DNA of 64,000 nucleotides, from assembly GCA_949358305.1 (NCBI GenBank), contig OX442314.1, positions 64,799,369-64,863,368 of the forward strand, read 5' to 3'. The notes beneath the pieces are model-generated. The model worked only from the letters and a program-made list of their open reading frames with translations, had not been told where the DNA came from and ran no database searches. Origin of the DNA: Strigamia acuminata (Eukaryota > Arthropoda > Chilopoda > Geophilomorpha > Linotaeniidae). Position 1 is the first letter of the stretch; each line of letters starts with the position of its first letter. Positions 1-11,700 of this stretch are shown here, piece by piece. The position numbers and the translations under genes were made by a program.

Positions 1-1394
1 CCTGCACCAAGTATCCAATAGGTGGCGGGAACATAAGTTGGCCTGAGAATTTTTAAACTACTCACTACACATTGAATGTGTTTGAAAATAAATCTAAAAC
101 AAGAGCTAATAAAACACAACACATTTATTCAAAGGTTGGTTAATAACTGAAGAAATTACAGCAATTAGATTGGTTCTTAGAGAACCGCACATGCGCAGTA
201 CCGAATATGGCACGCGCCAGGCCGATAGCGGCGAAATACAGATACACGAAAGATTCCGTTACCATGGTAACGGAGGAAACAAGATTACGGCAAAGTTGGC
301 ATTTGCTTAAAAATGCACTAAAAATACATTGAATTACATTGAAATGACCACAAGAATGCGGTGAACAAAAAAGCTAATCACAACAATGTCCAAAAACACG
401 TTAAACAATGAGATATTTGCAATAAACCGATCTCGGAAAGAAAGGATTGAAAATAGCCAATCACAGGCTTCGAATATGACATAACGTTAACATTTGAATT
501 TTGATCGCAACAAAAACACAAAATTATCAAAGAATACACACTGAATAATAAAGCAATGTAATAGTAAATGCAAATTATGTGATATAAAATACATAAACAA
601 CGATTACTAAATGTAAACAGTCGCTTGGGACAAACATGGCGACCGGCGAACATAACAAAGGTGTTGGATCAAACATGGCGTCCGGCGAACATTACAAAAG
701 CTTCAAAACAACACGAAAATGGAATAAAAAGCACTAAATGTAATTATGCAATAAAGAATAGATTAAATAATAAGAATATTTGTTCATTCTCTTCACAAAA
801 CACCGAGTGATTACACACAAGTTGAATAAATACGAATTTATCGGCCAAACGAACATTCCCGGCTGCGCTTTTATGGCAGACGGAAACGAACATTCAAACC
901 AACCAAACGGAAATTCCAAAGCAGTTTTGATGCATCTAGATAGAAAGAGCATGCTTGAATTAGTCTAAACGAATGCTTAATAAAATTCCAAGTGATTTGA
1001 AAAGTACTAAACAAAAGGTTAGAAGACGGAACCGTAACTTTACGGGAAACAGAAAAATGACGTCACTAGCATCGCAAATGTATGCTAGGGAACGAAATTT
1101 GCACCAAAACAGTTCGGAATCAACACAAACTCTCAAAAAACAAGTGAATAAGTCAATAAATGCACGGAATAAGATATTTGAAATCAATACAAAGCATAAA
1201 CACTACTAAATATTGAAAAGTATGAATAAAAATCAAGTCAAAACACTTTAATAAGCAATAAAAATCTGAAAAGTGAAAAAATACCAATTAGGCAAAGGAA
1301 ATTAAAACACTTAAAGATTTTAATCAACTCAAAGTAAATGGTAAAAAATATTGACAATAAAATAGCACAACAATTTCTACGCTGTCTTGCAACA
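1..1394 (-). repeat. Family-A BEL LTR, cut by the window edge
   Basis: This stretch aligns without gaps to positions 27261-28654, the 5' LTR of element A2, with only about three base differences seen. It ends in CTTGCAACA, the outer end of the A LTR (the element reads on the minus strand, so this is the LTR 5' end). It is followed directly by satellite starting ACTTAGCAC, the same junction as at the right end of A2. It therefore looks like the 5' LTR of another A copy lying left of the window, or a duplicate of the A2 right end. It carries a minus-strand AATAAA (plus TTTATT, 124-129), an RFX-type palindrome (255-274) and two YY1-type cores (632-644 and 671-682). Confidence 0.9.
255..274. promoter_or_regulatory. 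Perfect 20-bp palindrome, RFX X-box type
   Basis: TCCGTTACCATGGTAACGGA equals its own reverse complement over 20 bases. The core GTTACCATGGTAAC fits the RFX-family X-box (GTNRCC, short spacer, RGYAAC). The same 20 bases occur in the other three A-type LTRs of the window, including the divergent solo LTR. RFX binding is inferred from the motif only. Confidence 0.6.
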
Positions 1395-1490
1395 ACTTAG
1401 CACAAACACCACAAGACCAATGTCTCTGAATGTTTAGATATAGTGTTTAAACCTTACTAGAAGCCTTCAATGCAAGTTTTAGCAACATCC
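1395..1490. repeat. Satellite fragment between an A LTR and the A1 body
   Basis: About 96 bp of the 140-bp satellite (ACTTAGCACAAACACC to GCAACATCC) sit where A2 has 35 bp of element sequence (from 19268) between its LTR and the polyprotein end. The right joint shares CC/CCA with both parents, which points to microhomology joining. Confidence 0.88.
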
Positions 1491-4400
1491 ACGCAAAAAA
1501 TCACAAAAGAAAAATCACTCAAGTTCTAGGGCTCTCACATGCTTGACTGACCTTTTCAACTCACGTCCATCGAGTAGCACAACTTTTATCACACGGATTT
1601 GACCATCCTCACCGGGAAAAATTTCTTTTATCCTGGCAAGTGGCCAAAAATATGGGTTAGTACCCATTTTTTCTAGAAGCACTATTTGGTCTACTTTAGG
1701 GTTTTTGAAGAACTTATCACCTTTGGATTCATAAAAATTCCTCAATTGCATGAGGTAACTCTTTTTCCAAATTTTCCAGAACTCCCAAATAAATTGGCGT
1801 CGTTTAATGTCCAGTTTTCTTAAATCTGATTTTTTAATTGCACTCAGTTGTTTGTTTATTACGTATTTTGGCATGCCTCCTGTTAGAAAGTTTTCAGGTG
1901 CCAAAATTCTACCACCATCTCCACTGTCTGGGACGTAACTTAAGGGTCGGGAATTTAGCACTGAACTTATTTCCAAGACCAATGTTTGGAGAGTTTCCAA
2001 GTCAACAGTGCTGCGCAGCAAAGTTTTTCGAAGTTTATCTTTTACTGAGCGGACTAAGCGCTCCCACGCTCCGCCCATCCATGGAGACAGCGGTGGGATG
2101 AAAGTCCAAAGCACTCTCTTTTCGGATAGGAAAGTTTTCACATCTGAATGACCGATGAGTTTCCCCCATGATTGTAATTCGAGGCTTCCGCGCTCAAACG
2201 TCTTACTGTTGTCAGAGAAAATCTTCCCGGGGTATCCGTGGCGTGCCCCAAATCTTCTCATTGCAAGCAAAAACTTTGGCACAGAAAGGTCCTCTGATAC
2301 TTCTAAATGTATGGAACGGGTCACCATACACGTGAAAAGCAAGATGTAAACTTTTTTCTTTTCCTTCTTGTTGCTGCCGACATAAATTGGACCCAAGTGG
2401 TCAACTCCTGTGTTTTGGAATGGCGCCGCTGGTGTCACACGTTCAGCAGGAAGGTCACCCGTTGAAGGGTTGTTGCGTGCAAGTTTTCCTCGTCTGCAAA
2501 TCTCACATTCTCGTATAACTGTTTGTATAGTTCTTCTTCCTCTAATAATCCAAAATCGTTCGCGTAAGTGATACAAGGTTTCGCTTATGTCACCGTGAAG
2601 CAACTCCAAATGCACTTTTTTAATTAACAGTCTTGTTATCCAACTATCATAATGCAAAATAATCGGATACACTTCATCAAATGTCAATAAAGATTTTTTC
2701 AAGCGGCTACGAAGTCGAAGTAATCCGTCCTCGTCAATGAAGAGCTCGAAATTGCGTAGGGTGGAGTGTTTAGACAGTTTTCTTTTGTTTTTCACATCAT
2801 CAATCTCCTCAGAAAAATGTAATTTCTGAGAAAACTGCAGGATCTTCAATTGGTTGTCCTCTAACTCGAGTGGCGAGAGAGGCTCACCGCGCAAAAGTTT
2901 GTTTTTCCATCGCAAAATATACGAAAAAACTCTCAAAAGTTTGTTGTAATTCCGGAAACGTTTGAAGAATTGTCCAATAAAACTTTCTTTAACTTAAATA
3001 GTCATCACTACAATTTTTCGTTCCTCTTCTGGAAGAATCTCTTGTATAATTTCTGTTTTTTCTAGTTTTGAGACATCAACTCCAAACCACCAAAGTTTAT
3101 TTTGCATCAATGTTTTTGAGTTATGTGGTCGAGTCAATAAATCTGCTGGGTTAAATTCCGTTGGTACGTGAGACCATTGTTCGGGTTTGGTTGAAGAAAT
3201 AATTTCTTGAACACGGTTTGAGACGTATGGCTTCCATACGTTCTTGTCCGAATTTATCCAGGCTAGAGTTATGGTGGAGTCCGAGTAGTATCGCACTTCA
3301 GTGACCGGGTAACCGGGAAGAAAGTTTTCTAACAGGTACTTGGTCATTCGCACTCCTACCACTGCTGCAGTTAATTCAAGTCGAGGAAGAGTCACTTTTT
3401 TCGTCGGCGCAATACGACATTTACTCAACAATAAAGTTCTTTTGCCCTCCAGATTGACGACAAAAATTGAACAGCCAAATGCCTTTGTGCTTGCGTCACA
3501 GAAAACTTCTAAAGTGATGTCTTGACCGGAATAAATCTGTAGCCAACGTTGAACTTTCAATTCTTTCAATTTTTGTATGTCTTGACTCCACTCTTCGACT
3601 TCTTTTTTCTCTGAGTCAAGAATCTTTTCATCCCAGTTTTTTGTCCTCATCCAGATTGCTTGAACAAGTAGCTTCATTTGAAGCACAACAGGAGCAATGA
3701 GTCCCATTGGATCGAATATTGAAGCCATTAATGAGACAACTTCTCGTTTCGTATTCGGAATTTTTTCAATTGTCGGAATTTTAAACATCATGACATCTTC
3801 TGCAGTGTCCCATAATATTCCCAGCATTTTTATGATTCCGAGATCTGAAAACTCCTCTCCCCGCATGTGGAATCCTTTCTTTTTCAAGTTGTCGAAGACG
3901 TCTCTACTGCAGGTCGCCCACTTCACAAGGGGAAGCTTTCCGTCGTCTAATATCATTTTCAGTTTCTCGCAATGTGAGGTTGTATCGGCTGTAAAATCTC
4001 CTCCTGATGTCAAATCATCCATGAAGATTCCATCATCGAGTGCGTCGACTTCTTTTGCATGAGTTTCTTCAAATTGTTTCGCTTGTTTCCTAATCGTCGC
4101 ACACAAGAGGAATGGAGAAGAAATGACGCCAAATGGCACGACAATCATTCGCAGAACCATTAGATTATTCCACAAATTTTGCCATGAGTATGGCTCTTTG
4201 AAATAGTCACGAGCGACCCACAAAAAACGTAAAAAGTTTGTTTGAGTTGGGTTGATCATAACTTGGAGGAACGCTTGCTTAATGTCTGCTATTATTGGAA
4301 TACAATAGAGACGGAATCTCACAATAACGAGTATTAAGTCTGGATTAAGGGAAGGTCATTGAGGGAAAGTTTCCCCTTCTTGGATGAAGACGCGTTGAAC

Positions 4401-7137
4401 ACTACTCGAAATTTCGTCGTGTCTCGATCCTCCTTGATTACAGGATGGTGAGGTATATTGTAGGTTCCTTTCTTCAGAAAACGCTCCTCTTTTGGGACTT
4501 CCTCCGCGTGATTTTCGTGAATATACTGCCACATGGACTCGTCGTAACGTTTTTTGTAATCCTCGTTGGCATCTATTCTTTTGAGCGTGTTAGCAAGTTG
4601 GTTCATGGCCAACTCCCAATTGGATTCCAAGTCGACTTCCTGTCCATTGAATGGCAGCATGACTTCATAACGTCCATCGTCTAGACGCTTTGTAGTTGAT
4701 TCGAATCGATCGCGAATAAAGTCGGATTCTTTTTCTCCCGCATTTATTCCGATTGCTTCCAAGTTCCACAGTTTGTCCAATTTTTCTTGGATGTCTAAGT
4801 CACATGTATTGCAACATGTTGTCATTCCTTCCTCATCTTCAAACAAATTGGTGTTTCCAGCTGCTCCAGCCAAGACCCATCCAAAAATTGTGTTAATGAG
4901 TCCAAGGTCGGCGTTTACCTTTTTCTTGCCATCCTTAACGACCTTCCACCACACATCGACTCCTAAAAGCACATCAATTTGAGCAGTCTTAGCTGGTAGG
5001 TCTTCAGCAAGTTCGAGATTTAGTTTCTTCACTTTGTCAATCATTGATGAGTTAAGAATGCCCTGCACTCGTGGCAAATTTTCCACAGAAAGCAATGAAA
5101 GTTTCAAATCTTGAGTGTCATTTTTACTCTGCAGTGTGACATTAAACACATCATAGTCCGTGGCTGCTGGAGACGAATCATTAAAACGTTGTGTGGTGGC
5201 AGAAACACTGCCGCACTTTCTAAGTTTCAGTCTATCAACAAATTCTCTTGTAATGAACGATCGATGGCTTCCCGGGTCAATCATTCCACGAATGCTGTGA
5301 GTTCCTCCTGATTTGGTCTTGAGGTCCGCGGTGAATATCATTAGTTGAAGAGTCGTCGAGATTGCGCATGAAACATGTGTTGTTACTTGTGGCTCCTTCG
5401 GCTTCTCCGCAGCGCTCGTTGAATTCTTCACCTCGGATTTTTTGCATATTGTGGAGTGGTGTCGCCCGCCACAATGCTTACAAGAAAATTTGACCTTGCA
5501 GTCTCCCACTCTATGTCCAGTTCTGAAACAGTTAAAACACAGTCTGTTTTTCTTTACTATTTCGATTTTCGCGTTGATTTCGAAATCCTTTTTACAAGAG
5601 CTGTTTAAATGTTCATCATCACAAAAAATGCACTTGTTTGTCTTGAAAGGCGTATTCTTGCTTTCAGATTTCGGTTCACTCTTCGTTTTTGCACTAGTAG
5701 ACTGCTTGGCGTCTTGAGTAGCTGCGCACGTGGTCATTGAACCTTTCACTTTCGGTTTCTCCACTTCAGATTTTTCATTCTTGTCTTTTTTCGATTTTTC
5801 AGAAACGCTTTCAGTTCGTTCGGCCATCGCAACTTCATTCACAAAGAAATTGAGCAACGTAACAATGTTCTTATTTTGAATTCCGTGAACCTGGTAAAAT
5901 CTTAATGCCATTGAAGTTGGAAACTTGCTAATTATGTCGGGCAATAAGAAAGCTCCGGAAGTCTGAATAGGAATTTTAAGTTGCTCTAAAAGTCTAATAG
6001 TCGCAGAAATCTTGGTCAAGTTTGTTTTTATCGCTTTTGTTGGATAAATACTCGAAACCACTTTTAATTCTCGAATTGATTTTATTAACGCAGTTTGTTG
6101 TGCATCCTCATCACCAAAATGTCTTTCGAGTTCTTCTCTTGCAAGGTCATAGGATTCCTCGATCAGGGGAAAAGTGGAGATGAGAATCGCCGCCTCTCCA
6201 GTACACATGGTTTGTAAATACTGAAGTTTCTCAATGTTACTCAGGTCTGGATCCTTGTGTACAGAGGTCTCAAAGTTGCTTTTAAATGTTCTGTACTTCA
6301 AAATATCTCCGTCGAATTTTACGGAATCCAGTTTGGGCAGCTTCAAATTTTTTCTAAACGTTGCTGTCGCGTTCAAGGTTGTATTCTGGTTTGAGCTTGT
6401 CGACGTATTTAATCTTCCTCCCAAAGTTGGAAGTGATCGCTTAGAAATTTTGTATCTCGTGCGAAGAAGATCCACTCTTGCTTGCATTGTCTCAAGCTTG
6501 TCTATGCATTCTAGATAATAGCCGTGGTCCGAATATTCCTGTAGATCATTCAGCGCACCGACTATTCTCGTTTCTTTCGGGGTCGCAGTTTGCACCAGCG
6601 CTTCCAGTTCACCTGGATCTGCTGTCTTCTTCGATATAGACAACAGATGATTCATTGCAGTGACTTGCGACTCCCAACGTTGTTGTTGCACTTCGATTTG
6701 ATCCTCAGTTAGAAGATCTCTCATTGTAGGTTCCGCCATTTTCTCTGTCCTCTCTCACAAAAAATTCGGCTGTGAAATTTGGAAAGAACAGATAAAAACG
6801 GGCATGACAATTCAACTTTGTTTTAATTTTTAAGAGAATAAACCTTGTAATTTTATCCCCCAAAAATTTCTCAATTTTCACGGTTTTTGTTTTAACTTTA
6901 AAGAGAATAAACTTTTTAATTTTATCCCCCAAAAAGCACTCAATTTTCACAGTCCTTGGTGACACGTGAGAATTTTTGAATATCAAATGTTTGGCCAATC
7001 GAGGATGACCAAAAATTTGAGCGGTTTTTGTGTACGTAAATAAAACGTGACACAATTACCCTGCACAGTTTGAAAATAATTGACGGTTTGTTTTGCAACA
7101 AAGCACGCCAATATACTCTTTTGAAAACAATTGACGG
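1491..7137 (-). mobile_element. A1: truncated family-A BEL/Pao retrotransposon
   Basis: This is the internal region of a family-A element read leftwards: a 398-bp leader remnant (6740-7137), a broken polyprotein (6739-1515) and a short 3' tail. It is nearly identical to A2 apart from named lesions. Neither of its own LTRs is joined normally. On the left the 3' LTR junction is replaced by satellite; on the right the leader stops at the base matching A2 position 26493, where element B begins. The missing part of the leader and the 5' LTR do not reappear beyond B. Confidence 0.92.
1515..6739 (-). pseudogene. gag-pol: A1 gag-pol polyprotein, broken
   Basis: The BEL polyprotein starts at an ATG in strong context (6739; A at -3, G at +4). 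The first segment (6739-4334, 801 codons) holds a DUF1759 gag region (about residues 133-290), CCHC knuckles near 370-382, 401-414 and 420-432, and a DUF1758 protease with a DPGS motif at about 488. Relative to A2, 16 bp are missing at about 4356 between two GTC triplets, which shifts the frame before the reverse transcriptase core. The second segment (4322-2994) has the catalytic ADIKQAF and FMDD motifs and RNase H FCDAS. It ends at a CAA-to-TAA stop at 2994-2996. The third segment (2936-1515) has the HHCC and DDE integrase residues, all still present, and the DUF5641 tail. It cannot make a full polyprotein. Confidence 0.93.
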
Positions 7138-8685
7138 TGTTGCTAATCAGCATGGCAATGTGTTAAGGATTATGGCTCAGCAGCCATCTTGTTTGATGTA
7201 TAGTGGTATCTGATGGTAAAATATGTGGTTTCTTCTACCTTGCATGAATTCCCTGAATTTACATGTTGAAAGATCATTCTTTCCTTGTCTGGATTGCTGG
7301 GAAGTTGTTGATCAGTAGTAGTTCATCTAGTTGTCCCAGGAACCCAGCTGGGTGGGGAAAAGAGTGTTTTTTCCTACTCTTCCATTAGGCCTAAGGCAAG
7401 AACACTAAGAGAGAGGAAAAGAACAACTTCTTTATATAACTTCTTTGAAAGAACTCTGATACAATACACAAAAGCATGTGCAAACAAAGATCATACACTT
7501 TAAACAATTATAGGTCAACCAAACAAGTGTTGGAGCTGACCCTTTAACAATAAGATCATCAATAAAAACACTAGAAACCTTTAAGGCTTCTGTACATAAG
7601 AAGAGTAACAATGTATGCTGGTCCCAATAGGTTTCCGTATTTGGTTCCAGCTTAAACCTAAATACATTTGAATAATTACTTACAATTCAAGTTAGGGCTT
7701 ACAAAGAATTACTGATAGTCCTAGAGCAACAAAAACAAGGTACATAGTAGATAGAATACATTGAAATATGATCACTACACATAAAGACTGCTTCAGATTT
7801 AGCCCTAGAAGCCAACAGCCAATTAGATTGCTTAAAGCTTGAAAACCCTGAGAATTAATATTTTCCAACTTTAAACCTAACAGAAAAATTGCTAATGTAC
7901 ATTAATATTCCTTAAATATTATTAGAATAATTAACAAATATTAAAACCCATGATATCTGACTATTTTCAGATCCAAACAACCTTCAGTGCAGCACTGAAA
8001 CCAACATGGCTTCCTCATTGTCAAGGATTGGAGGCAAGCACTGCATTTCAAAGCTAGGAACAACTAGGCTTGTGATTACAGGTATTTCCATATTAAATTA
8101 TCTTAATATTAACTAACTAACTCATTCTAAGATGTTGCAGGCAACTGACATTGTCTGTAACAATGTACAGATACAAGGATGCACTTTTAGGCTTAAAGGT
8201 GCACCTCGCGATGTTTGCGGCCCTCGTAGCGCCTCAACCGTAGGTCCTAAAATTCTGCTCTATAGCCCATTGGAAAGAGCATGAAAAACTCTACAAAATG
8301 GTATATTTTACGGATTTTTAGGATAACTTTTTGATATTGAATTTAACACTTTTTCCCTTCAGGTTAGCAGCTAAGAAATACAAATCAACTCAAATAAAGA
8401 ACCAGGAAGAACTCAACTACAACACCAGACTCAACCTATGCAAGATTTGAAGGTAATAAAATATTATTTAATTTAACTGTATAAATTAAATAACTAGAAT
8501 AATCTGAACCCATGTCTTTCAGATCTACTGTGAAGAGCTTTTGTGATGGCTCAAGCACAACTCGCATCACTTTGAAGAGCGGTAATTTCAGATGAGTAAC
8601 TCTTTGATTCCAGTCAATAAGAATTAACTTGAAACAAAATTCCTCCTTTTCAGATTTGCATCATTTCCTGTTGCAATTCGCAACA
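7138..8685 (-). repeat. Element B 3' LTR
   Basis: 1548 bp, direct repeat of 15019-16566. On the element strand it starts TGTTGCGAATTGCAACA, where TGTTGC and GCAACA form a hairpin with a 5-base loop, and ends TTAGCAACA. It holds a minus-strand TATATAAA (7431-7440) and an AAGATGGCTG YY1-type core (7191-7200, minus). Confidence 0.93.
7431..7440 (-). promoter_or_regulatory. TATA-like box in element B LTR
   Basis: The minus strand reads GTTATATAAA, about 294 bp before the end of the LTR, a reasonable place for the U3/R boundary. The copy in the 5' LTR is at 15312-15321, the one that would drive the element. Only the sequence supports this. Confidence 0.45.
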
Positions 8686-8737
8686 GCGCTGCCGGCGAAA
8701 AAAGAAAAAAAAGAAATTCACGTCTTCGCTGAATTAA

Positions 8738-11700
8738 TCATTCCATCTCCAAAGCACGGATATGCTTTACTGAACGAATTAATTCCTTTTGATCACAATC
8801 CACAACCTTCACGACTCGAATCAGTCCATCCTCTCCCGGAAAGATCTCTGTTATTCTGGCAAGTGGCCAAAGATAGGGGTTCTTGCCCATTCTCTCAAGC
8901 AAAACCACTTGTCCCACTTTTGGGTTCTTGAAGCCTCGATCTCCCTTGGTTTCATGGAAATTTCTTAGCTGTTTAAGGTAGCTGTTCTTCCAATGATTCC
9001 AAAACTCAAAGATGTACTGACGTCGTTTCTTCTCCAACTTCCTCAAGTCTTTGCGCTTGATGGCGGAAAGCGATTTGTTTAGCAGGTACTTTGGCATACC
9101 GCCAGTTAAGAAGTTCTCTGGAGATAAGATGTACCCTCCGTCTACCTCGTCGTGAACATAAGATAGGGGACGGGAGTTGATGACCGATGCAATTTCCAAA
9201 CTCAAAGTTTGGAGTGTCTCTAAATCCACTAGTCTTCTTCTTAAGACCTTGCGGAGCTTATCTTTCACTGCACGCACCATACGTTCCCAAGCTCCTCCGA
9301 ACCAGGGAGAGCGCGGTGGAATGAAGTTCCATATAACGTGTTGGTCAGTGAACAAGGTCCGAATCTGGTCGTTAGCAAGCAGAGTGCCCCATGACTGAAT
9401 TTCCAGATTTCCTCGTTCGAATGTTTTAGCATTATCGGTGTAGATTCGAGCTGGATATCCGTACCGAGCACAGAACCTCCGAAACGCTAACAAAAACTTC
9501 TCAACGGATAAGTCCTCGGTGACTTCTAGGTGTATTCCCCGTGAAACTAAACATGTGAATAGTAGAATGTAGACCTTTCTTGAGGTGTCTTGGGTGTCTC
9601 GCACATAAATGGGTCCCATGTAATCCATTCCTGTTGTGGCAAAAGGAGCTGCCGGAGTGGTCCGATCCGCTGGAGGATCCCCCGTTAATGGGTCATTATG
9701 AGTCAATTTCCCAATCCTGCAGGTCGTGCATTGTCGTATGACCCAATATCTATCTCTAACTCTATAGAGAGTTTCGCTTAGGTCTCCGTGTAGTAAATCT
9801 TCGTGCGTCTTCCTGATGATTAGGCGTGTTACCCAAGAATCAGGATGCAGAAGAATAGGATACTGCTCTTCGTACTGTAACGGTGAATGTCTTAAACGAC
9901 TTCTTAGGCGTAGAAGCCCATCTTCATCAATGAATAGATCAAAATTTTTCAGTGGGGAGCCCTTATCTAAATCTCTTTTTTCTCTTACAGCTTCAAAATC
10001 ATCTTCGAAATATATCTCCTGAGATCGTCGAATGAGTTCTCTTTCTGCTTTATCCAACTCGTTCCTCACGAGGTATACCCCGCCGAACGAACGAGTCCTC
10101 CAGCGACGAATGTACGCATAGACTCCGATGAGTCTCTTTAACGAATCGTATTTGGTCACAAATTCTCTAAATCCATCCCTTTGAACGGAAGTAATAATAT
10201 TGACTGGTATGACTCTTTTCTCGTCCTCAGGCATCTCTACTTCGTTTGAAGATGACGACGGAATGACCTCCGTGCCTTCCCACCAGATACGACATTCCCG
10301 GAGTTCCTTTGCTTTTCTCGGGCGAGTCAAAAGGTCCGCAGGATTCGATGCTGTGGGGACATGAGACCATTGCGACTGTTCTGATTTCTCATTTATCACT
10401 TGAATACGATTAGAAACATAGGGCTTCCACTGGTTACGTGTCGACTTGATCCAAGCAAGGGTGATCTCGGAGTCGGAGTAATAACGTACTGCGGTGATTG
10501 GATATCCGGGTAAGAAATTCTTCGTCACATACGAACACATTCTAATCCCTATGACCGCAGCAGTTAATTCCAACCTTGGTAGTGTTAGTTTGGTCAAGGG
10601 CGCTATTCTACATTTACTCAGAAGTAATGTCCGTTTCCCTTGATCAGTCAAAATGTAGATTGCGCATCCATATGCCTTTGGACTTGCGTCGCAAAATACT
10701 TCTAGCGTGATATCCCTCTTTGAATAGGTCTCTAACCATCTCTTGATCTTTAGCTCTTTCAGCTCTTGGATATCTTTGCACCAATCTTCAACTTCTTGGC
10801 GCTCTGTTTCGGAAATCGGTACGTCCCATCCTATCGATTGACTACAGATTTCGCGTAATAGTAGTTTCATCCGCAGAACCACTGGAGAAATTAAGCCTAA
10901 CGGATCAAACACGGAAGCCGAGAGCGACAACATCTCCCTTCTGGTTCTCGGAGTATTCTCTGCTGAGGGAATATTGAACATCATGACGTCTTCTTGTACG
11001 TTCCATAATATTCCTAACATCTTGATGAATTCCAAGTCTTCAAACTTGTCACTTCTCATGTGGAACCCTTCCTCTTGTAGATTTCGGAAAACCTCTTCAC
11101 TCGGGGTGACCCACTTTACTAGCGGCATTTGCGCATCGTCTAAGATCTTACGCAATAGCCCACAGTGTTCTGATGTGTCTTGTGTACCGTCGCCTCCTGA
11201 AGTTAAATCGTCCATGTAAATCCCTTGATCTAACGCTTCCGCTTCCTTCGGGTAAACGTCAATGAAGAGCTTGGCTTGCTTGCGGATCGCAGCACAGAGT
11301 AAGAATGGCGATGAATTAACTCCGAACGGAACGACTGTCATACGTAAAACTACTAAGTTCTCCCATAGACTTTCCCATGAGTATGGTTTGGAGAAATAGT
11401 CCTTGGCAACCCATAGAAATCTCAGAAAATTTCTGTATGTCGGGTTGATCGAAAATTGCAAAAAAGCTTGTTTGATGTCGGCTATTGCTGGGATGCAATA
11501 CAATCTAAACCGAATCATCACTAGAATTATATCCGGATTCAGGGACGGCCCCGGATACAGACAATCATTGAGTGAATATTGGCCTTTCTTGGAGGAGGAA
11601 GCATTGAAGACAACACGGAACTTCGTTGTATCCCTGTCTTCTCGTATGATTGGGTGATGTGGAATGTAATAGGTGTCCTTGTCTAGAAACCTCTCTTCTT

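Noticed and set aside
378-1209. Short frames on both strands inside A LTRs, repeated in each LTR
   Set aside because: They recur only because the LTR is repeated, and they overlap LTR regulatory sequence.
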